Source of the DNA: Marinobacter lipolyticus
GTDB lineage: Bacteria > Pseudomonadota > Gammaproteobacteria > Pseudomonadales > Oleiphilaceae
Length of the DNA: 64,000 nt
Reading direction: 5' to 3'
NCBI RefSeq assembly: GCF_018424605.1
Contig: NZ_QTKT01000012.1
Location: 1 to 64,000 of the forward strand
Below, one piece after another: positions 15,949 through 24,300 of this stretch (the stretch's first letter is position 1; each line of letters starts with the position of its first letter). The translations under genes were made by a program, and so were the position numbers. The notes beneath the pieces were generated by a model, which worked only from the letters and a program-made list of their open reading frames with translations, was not told the DNA's origin and searched no databases.

Positions 15949-17750
15949 GGGGTGTCACCCTCGTCGGATTGAGTATCACGTTGCTGGTACTGTTGCAGAA
16001 ATTTCCGCCGCAACAAGCCACCGGGGTCATCGGGGATTCGCCTCAGCCATTGCTCCTGGCCCTGTGTCAGTGGCGATTCGGAGATCTCAGCCGGGGCCGC
16101 CTGGGCCTGGCCGGACTTGCCGGTCCCGGCACCGGGTTGTTGTCCGGATGACGCTGTGGATTCCTGTTGTTCTGTCTGATTGCCCTGGCCGCCCGGCTGA
16201 TTCTGTTGGCCGCCGGCCTGTTCACTGCCTTGATTGCCTTGTTGAGTGCCCTGCTGGCCGTTTTGATCCTGCGAATCGTCAGAGGCATTACTGCTCTGGG
16301 AATTCTGACTGTTCTGGCTGTTATTACTGCCGTTCCGGGAGTCAGAGTTGTCCGGGTTGCCGCTGTCTCCGGACTGGTTGTCGGCCTGTTGCTGCTTCAG
16401 CATCTGCTCGACAATGCGGCGGTTGACGCGGGCATCCTCTAGCCCCGGTTGGGCGGCGAGCGCTTCGTCATAGGCGGCCAGCGCCTCCTGAAGTTTGCCG
16501 GCGTGAGCCAGGGCATTACCACGATTGTAGTGCGCCCGCGGGGTATCCGCGCGGGCAAAGGATTCGGCGGCCGCTTCGTATTCCTCGTTACGGTATTGGG
16601 CGCTGCCCCGCCATTCCGGGCTGTTCAGTTGGCGGACGGCGTTTCCCGGATCCGTGGCGATCAGTTGCGGGGCGCGCTGATCCTCGCGTGCCCAAAGCTC
16701 GTCCCAGCTCAGGGCCATGGCCGGCCGCGGCGCCAGTGGTAGCAGGGTGAAAAGCGCCAACGCCAGCGCACCCCGGCGCCAGCCAATCAACAGCAGAGGC
16801 AGGGCCAGCCACAACAACCAGTAGCCGTCGTCCTGGAAGCGGTTTACCGTCAGTTCCCGCTCACTCTCCTGCCAGTCGCCGGAATCTTCAGGGCGCAGAC
16901 TCAGGTTGGTGATGTCGGTGTCGTCGAGGGTCAGGTGGTGGCTGCGTCCGCCATTGTCTCGGGCCAGTTTCTGTAGCGCCGACGGGCTCGCCTTGGCCAT
17001 CACGACGCGACCGTTTTCACGGATAAATCCCCGTTTGGGGAGAGGGATGGGGCCGCCTTCCGCGGTACCCACCACCAGGGTGCTCAGCGGGAACCGGCTG
17101 CCTTGCAGGAGATTGGAAATACGGTCCTGATACCGGTCACTGACGTTGTCGGTAATCAGCAGTATGCGGCCGCTTCCCGGCGCGCCCTGCTGCAGCAGCT
17201 GCAGCGCCCGCTGTATGCCCAGGTCGGCGCGGTTGCCCGCCGCGGGCATGATCACCGGGTCGAGTACGCCCAGCATGCCAGTGATGGTGTTGCGGTCATC
17301 TGTCAGCGGGCTGACCGCGTGGGCGTCTGCGGCGAACACCACCAAGGCGGTCAGGCTGCCTTCCCGTGCCTCGAGAATGTCGCGGATCTTGCGTTTTGCC
17401 AGGGTCAGCCGGTCCGGTTCCACGTCGGTTGCCAGCATCGACAGTGACAGGTCCAGCACCACCACCAGGCTGTCGTTCTGTTGCTGCAGGGGCGTTGGAA
17501 TCTGCCGCCACGCCGGCCCGGCCAGGGCAATCGCCAGCACCAGCAGGCCTGCTCCGGCAGCCAGAAACGGGGTCCGGCTGTGCCCACCGGTTTGCCCGTG
17601 CCGACTGATCACCGGCCGCAGCAGTGCGTCCGGGATGATGCGCGACCAGCCACTGTCACTCTGTCGCGCCTTGCGGTAAATCAGCGGCAGAACCGGAATC
17701 ACCAGTGCCAGCAGCAACCAGAGGGGGCGCAGGAAATGGAAATCAGCCAC
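15942..17750 (-). CDS. batB: BatB/BatC fusion: von Willebrand A domain plus TPR and Q/N-rich tail
   Basis: A 602-residue protein: two N-terminal membrane helices, a VWA domain with the MIDAS motif DLSLS (residues 100-104), a further hydrophobic segment near 310-330, TPR repeats (about 385-450, including AHYNRGNALAHAGKLQEAL) and a low-complexity tail (about 456-566) of Gln, Asn, Ser and Gly. VWA proteins bind partners through a metal ion; here BatA is the likely partner. The GTG at 17750 is chosen because a perfect AAAGGAGGT lies 6 bases upstream (17757-17765); an ATG at 17777 would place that site inside the coding region. It overlaps batA by 8 bases. Confidence 0.88.
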   Translation of the reverse strand: MADFHFLRPLWLLLALVIPVLPLIYRKARQSDSGWSRIIPDALLRPVISRHGQTGGHSRTPFLAAGAGLLVLAIALAGPAWRQIPTPLQQQNDSLVVVLDLSLSMLATDVEPDRLTLAKRKIRDILEAREGSLTALVVFAADAHAVSPLTDDRNTITGMLGVLDPVIMPAAGNRADLGIQRALQLLQQGAPGSGRILLITDNVSDRYQDRISNLLQGSRFPLSTLVVGTAEGGPIPLPKRGFIRENGRVVMAKASPSALQKLARDNGGRSHHLTLDDTDITNLSLRPEDSGDWQESERELTVNRFQDDGYWLLWLALPLLLIGWRRGALALALFTLLPLAPRPAMALSWDELWAREDQRAPQLIATDPGNAVRQLNSPEWRGSAQYRNEEYEAAAESFARADTPRAHYNRGNALAHAGKLQEALAAYDEALAAQPGLEDARVNRRIVEQMLKQQQADNQSGDSGNPDNSDSRNGSNNSQNSQNSQSSNASDDSQDQNGQQGTQQGNQGSEQAGGQQNQPGGQGNQTEQQESTASSGQQPGAGTGKSGQAQAAPAEISESPLTQGQEQWLRRIPDDPGGLLRRKFLQQYQQRDTQSDEGDTPW

Positions 17751-18783
17751 GGCCGAACCTCCTTTGTGGACGCTCATCGAGGGCGCCAGGGCGACGCTTT
17801 CCGGCCAGGCGGATCAGCTTCAACGCCTGCAGCAACAACCAGAGGCCGACCGCACCGGCGGCGGGCCAGACGAACAGGTCGGTGACCGGACGGTAGTGCT
17901 TGCCCTCGAGTTCAATGGGTTCGAGCCGGTCAATGCTCTCATAGATCAGCTCCAGCTCCGGCAGGCTGCGGGCGCGAAAGTATTCTCCACCAGTCTGCTC
18001 GGCCATGCGCTGCAGCAACGCTTCGTCGAGGTCCCGCGACGGATTGACCTGGCGGGAGCCCAATAGTCCCCGTTGAATCATCGACTCGGCGCCAATGCCG
18101 ATGGTGTACAGGCGTACCCCGGTGGCTTTGGCGATCTCGGTGGCTTTGTCCGGGGTGATCTCGCCGGCGGTGTTGGCGCCATCGGTCAGCAGGATGACCA
18201 CGCGCTGGTCCTGCGGGCGGTCCCGCAGGCGTTTGACCGCCAGGCCGATGGCATCGCCAATGGCGGTGGCCCGGCCCGCCATGCCGATACCGGATTCGTT
18301 CAGTAACGTGCGCACGGTGGCAAGATCAAAGGTCAGCGGCGCCTGAATGTAAGGCTCGGTGCCGAAAAGCAGCAGGCCGAGGCGGTCACCCTGCCGGCGT
18401 TGGATAAAGTCATCCACAACCCGCTTCACCGCCTGCAATCGGTTAATGCCGCGGCCTTGAATTACCATGTCCTGTTCGTCCATGCTGGGGGAAATGTCCA
18501 CCGCCAGCAGCAGGTCACGCCCACTCACCGGCATCTGCACCGGTTCTCCCACGTGTTGCGGCCGGGCGGCGGCGACCACCAGCAGCAGCCATGACAGCAG
18601 TAGCATCAGGGCCTGCCACCACGCCAGCCGGCTGCCGCTGCGACTGACGCCGGGAAGGTCCGATAACCAGTGACCCACCGGCAAGACCGGTGCGTCCACG
18701 GAATGCCCCGACCGTTTGCCGAGCCGCATCAGCAACGGAACCAGCGCCAGCAGCAGCACCCAGGGATAGGCAAGATTCAGCAT
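17743..18783 (-). CDS. batA: BatA-family von Willebrand A domain membrane protein
   Basis: A 346-residue protein with two N-terminal helices (about residues 5-20 and 55-75), a VWA domain with intact MIDAS residues DISPS (96-100) and a C-terminal helix near 310-330. It probably forms a membrane complex with BatB, assembled or remodelled by the MoxR ATPase encoded upstream. The ATG at 18783 (MLNLAYPWVLLL) overlaps the DUF4381 stop by seven bases and has a G-rich site before it; the in-frame ATG six codons earlier is possible but lies within the preceding gene. Confidence 0.88.
   Translation of the reverse strand: MLNLAYPWVLLLALVPLLMRLGKRSGHSVDAPVLPVGHWLSDLPGVSRSGSRLAWWQALMLLLSWLLLVVAAARPQHVGEPVQMPVSGRDLLLAVDISPSMDEQDMVIQGRGINRLQAVKRVVDDFIQRRQGDRLGLLLFGTEPYIQAPLTFDLATVRTLLNESGIGMAGRATAIGDAIGLAVKRLRDRPQDQRVVILLTDGANTAGEITPDKATEIAKATGVRLYTIGIGAESMIQRGLLGSRQVNPSRDLDEALLQRMAEQTGGEYFRARSLPELELIYESIDRLEPIELEGKHYRPVTDLFVWPAAGAVGLWLLLQALKLIRLAGKRRPGALDERPQRRFGRG
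17757..17765 (-). promoter_or_regulatory. Strong Shine-Dalgarno deciding the batB GTG start
   Basis: On the minus strand AAAGGAGGT lies exactly 6 bases before GTG at 17750. It is the best ribosome site I noticed in the window and lies inside the end of batA, so batB can initiate efficiently even though the genes overlap. Confidence 0.8.
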
Positions 18784-19244
18784 GCCTGCCCCCCCAGCCA
18801 CTCACGTGCGAAGGCCAGTGCCTTCTGCGGATCGGCGGATGTGTCGGGCTGCCAGCTGCTGTTGACCATGGCCTCGACGAGGGGGCGCGAGGCGATCCGG
18901 TCCCGCGGGCTGGTTTTCAGCAGGAAGTCCGCCCACTGCTGGCCGCTGAGCGCTTCCGGGTGGTGGTGCGGGTAACGGGTGCGGGCGCACTGTTTCAACA
19001 GCGCGTTGAGGTCTGCAAACCATCGCGGGTCGGCGTGGTGAGTGCGCGCCAGGTGTTCCAGTTCCCGACGCGCCACCCGCAGCCAGCGATTCTTCCGGCG
19101 CCGGCGGCGTACCAGCATGATCACCGCAACGATGGCGACCAGCACGAGCGCCAGCAGAACCCACCAGCCGGGCGCGGGCGGCCAGAAACCACCGGTCTCG
19201 GGCAGGTGAATGTCGCGAAGTTGATCCAGTGGGTTCTGTTCCAT
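18777..19244 (-). CDS. DUF4381 membrane protein of the Bat operon
   Basis: A 155-residue protein with a short N-terminal segment (DQLRDIHLPETGGFWPPAPG), one transmembrane helix (about 27-45) and a basic cytoplasmic domain. The motif DIHLPE-x-GFWPPAPGWW is the hallmark of DUF4381 proteins found between DUF58 and BatA genes. Function unknown; context suggests it is a small subunit of the VWA complex. Its ATG overlaps the DUF58 stop by one base. Confidence 0.8.
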   Translation of the reverse strand: MEQNPLDQLRDIHLPETGGFWPPAPGWWVLLALVLVAIVAVIMLVRRRRRKNRWLRVARRELEHLARTHHADPRWFADLNALLKQCARTRYPHHHPEALSGQQWADFLLKTSPRDRIASRPLVEAMVNSSWQPDTSADPQKALAFAREWLGGQAC

Positions 19245-20188
19245 CAGCCGATCCTCCCCCGCGGCCCCAGCAGGGACTGCAACACAAAGGCGGGCTCGTC
19301 GCCGGTCATCACCGTGGCCGGGCGCACGCCGGAGGTCCGGAAACAGTCGGCCAGTGCCGCTTCATGATGCTGCACCTTGTCCTGCCAGGCCTGCTGGAAT
19401 CTCGGGTTGCCGGCATCAAACCACACTGGGCCCTCGTCCCCGGCTACCGCGAAACGTCCGCTGTCAGGCAGGTGCAATTCCAGGGGATCGGCCACGCGCA
19501 GGGCGCTGACCGAATTGTGTTTCGCCAGGGCCCCGAGCAATTGCGCGCTGTCGGCGGTGATGTTCAGAAAATCACTGATGACAAAAATCCGGCTGCCGGT
19601 GTGGGCCACACGCCGGGCCTCTTTCAGCGCCGTATTCAGGTCTGCCGTCGGCGAGGCGAATGTGGTTTGCGTCGCACGTTCTGCGCCCGGCGCCTTCTGC
19701 AACTTTGCCAGGGTGTCGAGCAGTTGTAACACCGATTTCTTGCGCCGGGCCGGGCGCTGCACGGTCAGATCGCCGCCGTTGAAGACAATGCCGCCGACCT
19801 GATCGCCCGCCCATAATGCCAGCCAGGACAGGATGCCGGTCAGCTGGGCGCTGCGCACCTGTTTGTAGGCGCCTGTGCTGGCAAAGAACAGGCTGGGCCC
19901 GAGGTCGCATAACAGCAATACCGGTCTTTCCCGTTCTTCTTCGTAAAGTTTGGTGTGAGGCGATTGCCGCCGTGCCGTCACCCGCCAGTCTATGCTGCGA
20001 ATGTCGTCGCCGGGCTGATACTGGCGCACTTCCGCGAATGCCATGCCGCGGCCCCGGCGTGGCGAACGCTGTAAGCCCGCCTGCTGACTTCGCACGGGGC
20101 GCGCCGCCGGCAGTTTCAGCGCCCGCGCATCCGCCTGGAGGCGAATCAGCGCGGGGAGGTCGATATGGGTGGCGTGGGACGCTGGCAT
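19244..20188 (-). CDS. DUF58 domain protein of the MoxR-Bat operon
   Basis: A 314-residue soluble protein. The DUF58 core motif RQYQPGDDIRSIDW lies at residues 55-68, followed by a VWA-like fold (RPVLLLCDLGPSLFF). No membrane helix is seen, unlike the longer DUF58 proteins. DUF58 genes almost always accompany MoxR ATPases; the pair is thought to act as chaperone and substrate adaptor, but the biochemical role is unknown. The start lies 12 bases after the moxR stop. Confidence 0.85.
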   Translation of the reverse strand: MPASHATHIDLPALIRLQADARALKLPAARPVRSQQAGLQRSPRRGRGMAFAEVRQYQPGDDIRSIDWRVTARRQSPHTKLYEEERERPVLLLCDLGPSLFFASTGAYKQVRSAQLTGILSWLALWAGDQVGGIVFNGGDLTVQRPARRKKSVLQLLDTLAKLQKAPGAERATQTTFASPTADLNTALKEARRVAHTGSRIFVISDFLNITADSAQLLGALAKHNSVSALRVADPLELHLPDSGRFAVAGDEGPVWFDAGNPRFQQAWQDKVQHHEAALADCFRTSGVRPATVMTGDEPAFVLQSLLGPRGRIG

Positions 20189-20200
20189 GGGTGATTCTGA

Positions 20201-21163
20201 TCAGGCGGTGACAGGAACGTGGTCGATCAGCCTCTGTATCACCGTATCGGCGGTCATACCTTCGGCCTCGGCTTCGAAGGTCAGCAGGATACGATGACGC
20301 AGCACGTCGAAGGCAATCTGGCGCACGTCATCCGGGCTGACATAATCGCGGCCATCCAGCCACGCCAGTGCGCGCGCGCAACGATCCAGAGCGATAGTGC
20401 CACGGGGGCTGGCGCCAAAAGCGGTCCACCGCGCCAGCTCCGGGTCGAGGCTTTGGGGATTCCGGGTCGCCAGCACCAGTGCCAACAGGTACTGCTCCAC
20501 CGAGTCGGCCATGTAGATATCGGCAATTTCGCGACGCGCCTGGAAAACCTGCTCCGCGCTCAGCCGCACCTCTGCCGCCGGCTGCCCCTGGCGGTAATCG
20601 TTTCGGGCCAGGTGCAGGATGGCCTTTTCCGCGTCGGCCGACGGGTAGTCAATGACCACGTGCATCAGAAAACGGTCGAGCTGGGCTTCGGGAAGCGGGT
20701 AGGTACCTTCCTGTTCGATCGGATTCTGAGTGGCCATCACCATGAACAATGGCGACAGCGGAAAGGTGCGCATGCCGACGCTGACCTGCCGTTCGCCCAT
20801 GGCTTCCAGCAGCGCGGATTGTACTTTCGCCGGCGCCCGGTTGATTTCATCGGCGAGCACCAGATTGTGGAAGATGGGGCCGTGCTGGAATTCGAACTGG
20901 CCGGTTTCCGCCCGGTAGATCTCACTGCCGGTGACGTCCGACGGCAACAGGTCGGGGGTGAACTGTATGCGATGGAAGTCGCCCTCGAGATGGTCGGCGA
21001 GGGCCTTGATGGCGGTGGTCTTGGCCAGCCCCGGCGCACCTTCCACCAGCAGGTGGCCGTCGGCCAGCAGCGCGATCAGCAGCCGGTCGACCAGCTTCTC
21101 CTGGCCTATGATCCTTTTCGCTAACTGAGATCGAAGCTCCCCGAACGTATGCTGTAGTGACAT
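20201..21163 (-). CDS. MoxR-family AAA+ ATPase
   Basis: A 320-residue AAA+ ATPase with Walker A GAPGLAKT (residues 42-49), Walker B LVLADE (101-106) and the ATQNPIEQEGTYPLPEAQLDRF block typical of MoxR (split by name here). MoxR proteins act as chaperones maturing metal-dependent or VWA-containing complexes; the downstream batA/batB VWA genes are the likely clients. The ATG at 21163 (MSLQHTFGELR) is preceded by AAAGGAA at a usable distance; a 26-codon upstream extension lacks family similarity. First gene of the operon, divergent from the glutamate dehydrogenase. Confidence 0.92.
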   Translation of the reverse strand: MSLQHTFGELRSQLAKRIIGQEKLVDRLLIALLADGHLLVEGAPGLAKTTAIKALADHLEGDFHRIQFTPDLLPSDVTGSEIYRAETGQFEFQHGPIFHNLVLADEINRAPAKVQSALLEAMGERQVSVGMRTFPLSPLFMVMATQNPIEQEGTYPLPEAQLDRFLMHVVIDYPSADAEKAILHLARNDYRQGQPAAEVRLSAEQVFQARREIADIYMADSVEQYLLALVLATRNPQSLDPELARWTAFGASPRGTIALDRCARALAWLDGRDYVSPDDVRQIAFDVLRHRILLTFEAEAEGMTADTVIQRLIDHVPVTA

Positions 21164-21306
21164 GGGTATTCGTTGTTCCTTTGTGGAGGCTCTAAGCGTA
21201 GGTAGTTGCCGCAGTTTTGGCATCTGGACGGCAAAAATCAAGGGCTTGACTATGCTTATGTGACGATACCCTGATTACGTTTATTTCACACTAACCGAGG
21301 TTGACT

Positions 21307-24300
21307 ATGAACGCGCTGACGGTGGCCAGCAAGGACCAGTTTTTCGAACAGCTGGCTGATGCCTTCGCACAAAAGATTGCGAAGACCGAAGCAAAAAAGA
21401 TCAGTGAATTTGCCAAGCAGCACTACGCTCACATTCCCCTTGAGGAGCTGGTCAGTCGACGATTCTCGGATACCTATGGCGCTGTCCTGGCGGCGTGGCA
21501 GTTTCTGCAGAAACGCAGTGCCGAGGAAACGCCGGTGGCGGTGTTCAACCCGGACCTTGAGAGCGACGGCTGGCAGTCGACTCACACCGTCATCTTCATT
21601 CTGCATCCGAACATCCCGTTTCTGATTGATTCCCTGCGGATTGCCATCAACCAGCGGGAAATCGGCACCCATTCGATCCAGCATTCCATCCTCCGGGTGG
21701 ATCGCGATGCCGACGGCAAGCTTAAAAAGCTCCATTCCACCAAGAAATCCAGCGCCGGTTCAGAGTACGAGGCGTTCATTGTGCTGGAGATTGACCGCCA
21801 CAGCGACAGCCGCGATCTGCGCGAACTGGAGGACGTGTTACAGACCATCCTCCACGAAGTGCGAATTGCCGTGGAGGATTTCTCGGTGGTGACCGGCAAG
21901 GTGAGCGACATCCTGGCCGAGCTGGATGCCACCTCCGCAGGCATCAGTGACGAAGACAAGGAGGAAGCCCGCGCCTTCCTGAACTGGCTGCTGGCGGACC
22001 GCTTCACTTTTCTGGGCTACGACGAATACGATTTCGCCAGGGACAAAAGCGGCATGGTGGTTCGCCGCGTTGAAAACTCCGAGCTGGGTATTCTGCGGGT
22101 CAATAACGAACGCCCTGATAAGGTCCGGCTGAACGAGCTGCCGCAGCGGACCCGGCACGAGATGACCCGCACCGACGACATCTTCATATTCGCCAAATCC
22201 GCGCAGCGGTCACGGGTGCATCGGCCAGCCTATCCGGACTACATCGCCGTCAAGAAGTTCAACAGCAAGGGCGAAGTGGTGGGCGAGCGGCGCTTCCTTG
22301 GCCTCTATACCTCCCGGGCCTACAACGAGCGGCCAGACGAGATTCCGCTGTTGCGCCGCAAATTTGCCTTGGTGATGAAACGGTCGGGGTTCCTGCGGGA
22401 CGATTATGCCGGCAAGGAGCTGGAGCAGATCCTGACGCTGTACCCGCGGGATGAACTGTTCCAGATTGATCCCCAGGAACTGCTCGGGGTTGCCAAGAAC
22501 ATCCTTTACATCCAGGAGCGGCGACGCATCGAACTGTTCATGCGCGAAGATGTGTACGGCCAGTTCGTCACCTGCCTCGCGTTCTTCCCGCGGGATATCT
22601 ACAACACGGAACTGCGGCTGAAGGTCGAGCAGGTGTTGCTGGACCGGCTCGAAGCGGATGACATCGAATTCGTGACGCATTTTTCCGAGTCGGTGCTGGC
22701 GCGGGTGCAGTTCACCATTCGCGTGCCCCAGGTGGAAAACCGCCAGTTGCCGATTGCCGAGATCCGCGAAAAAGTCATCGAACTGGCGCAGTCCTGGCGC
22801 GACGGTCTGGCAGAGGCGCTGAACGAGGTGTACGGCGAAGAGCAGGGCAACGAGCTGCACCGGCTGTACTCCGCTGGCTTCCCTGCCAGCTACACGGATA
22901 TGTTCTCGCCGCGCCGGGCCGCCATTGATCTGGAGCACATCTCCGGTGCGGCGGACGGTCAGTTGACCATGAGCTTTTACCGCGCGCTCGAGGAAGAGGA
23001 GAGCGTGCTCCATTTCAAGCTGTTTTACGCTGACGAACCCCTGCCGCTGTCGGATGTGATGCCGATCTTCGACAACCTCGGGTTCCGGGTAATCGGCGAG
23101 CATCCGTTTGAAGTCAGGGACCGTCATGGCAAGGTGGTGTGGATCCACGATTTCACATTGCAGGCCTACAGCGGAAACGTGGTGGACATCCACCGTATCC
23201 GCCCGATTTTCGAGGATCTGTTCCGGCGGGTCTGGTACGGCGATGCGGAAAACGACGCCTTCAACCGGTTGCTGCTGGCCTCTTACATGAGCTGGCGGCA
23301 GATTGCCCTGCTGAGGACGTTTGCCCGCTACATGCGGCAGATCCGTTTCTCCAACAGTCAGACGTTCATCTCCAATACGCTGGTCAATCATGTGGATCTG
23401 GCGCAGATGCTGCTGGAGTTTTTCGAGGTTCGTTTCAACCCGGAGCGCTATCAGAGTGACGGCAAGAGCCGGGCGGCCCAGCAGAAGCTCGAGATCGAAT
23501 TCAACGCCGGTCTGGACACTGTTGAGAACCTCAGCGAAGACCGGGTGTTACGGCTGTATCTGGAGCTCATGCAGGCCACCCTGCGCACCAACTACTTCCA
23601 GTTGGACGCGGGCGGGCGCCCCAAGCCGTATATCAGCGTGAAGTTCGATCCCACCAAGATTCCGGACATGCCGTTGCCGATGCCGATGTTTGAGATCTTC
23701 GTCTACTCCCCGCGGGTCGAGGGGGTTCACCTGCGCGGCGGTAAAGTGGCCCGGGGCGGGCTGCGCTGGTCCGACCGGTTTGAGGATTACCGCACCGAGA
23801 TACTGGGGCTGGTCAAAGCCCAGCAGGTGAAGAACGCAGTCATCGTGCCGGTCGGCGCCAAAGGCGGCTTCGTTGCCAAACGCCTGCCCGACCCCTCGGA
23901 CCGCGAGGCGTTTCAGGCGGAAGGCATCGAGGCCTACAAGACCTTCATCCGCGGCCTGCTGGACATCACCGACAATCTGGTGGATGGCGACATTGCGCCG
24001 CCCGCCCAGGTGATCCGCCACGACGAGGATGATCACTATCTGGTGGTGGCCGCTGACAAGGGCACCGCGACCTTCTCCGATATCGCCAACGGCCTGGCCG
24101 CCGAATACGGGTTCTGGATGGGCGATGCCTTCGCCTCCGGCGGCAGCAACGGTTATGACCACAAGAAAATGGGCATTACTGCCCGCGGCGCCTGGGTGTC
24201 GGTCGAGCGCCACTTCCGCGAAATGGGGATCAACCCGGCGCTCGATGAGTTTACCGCCATCGGCATCGGTGACATGGGCGGTGATGTGTTCGGCAATGGC

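Noticed and set aside
16080..16420. Tandem repeat or CRISPR-like array in batB
   Set aside because: The repetitive look comes from codons of the Gln/Asn/Ser/Gly-rich protein tail; there are no regular direct repeats with unique spacers.
20219..21124. Plus-strand open frame opposite the MoxR ATPase
   Set aside because: Antisense shadow; MoxR has intact Walker motifs on the other strand.
21164..21306. Divergent promoters between moxR and the glutamate dehydrogenase gene
   Set aside because: A TTGACT at 21246-21251 exists but no matching -10 at a proper distance; not supportable as a feature.
22210..23391. Long minus-strand open frame inside the glutamate dehydrogenase gene
   Set aside because: Antisense shadow with a His/Gln/Val-rich composition typical of the reverse complement of GC-rich genes; no ribosome site or family likeness.
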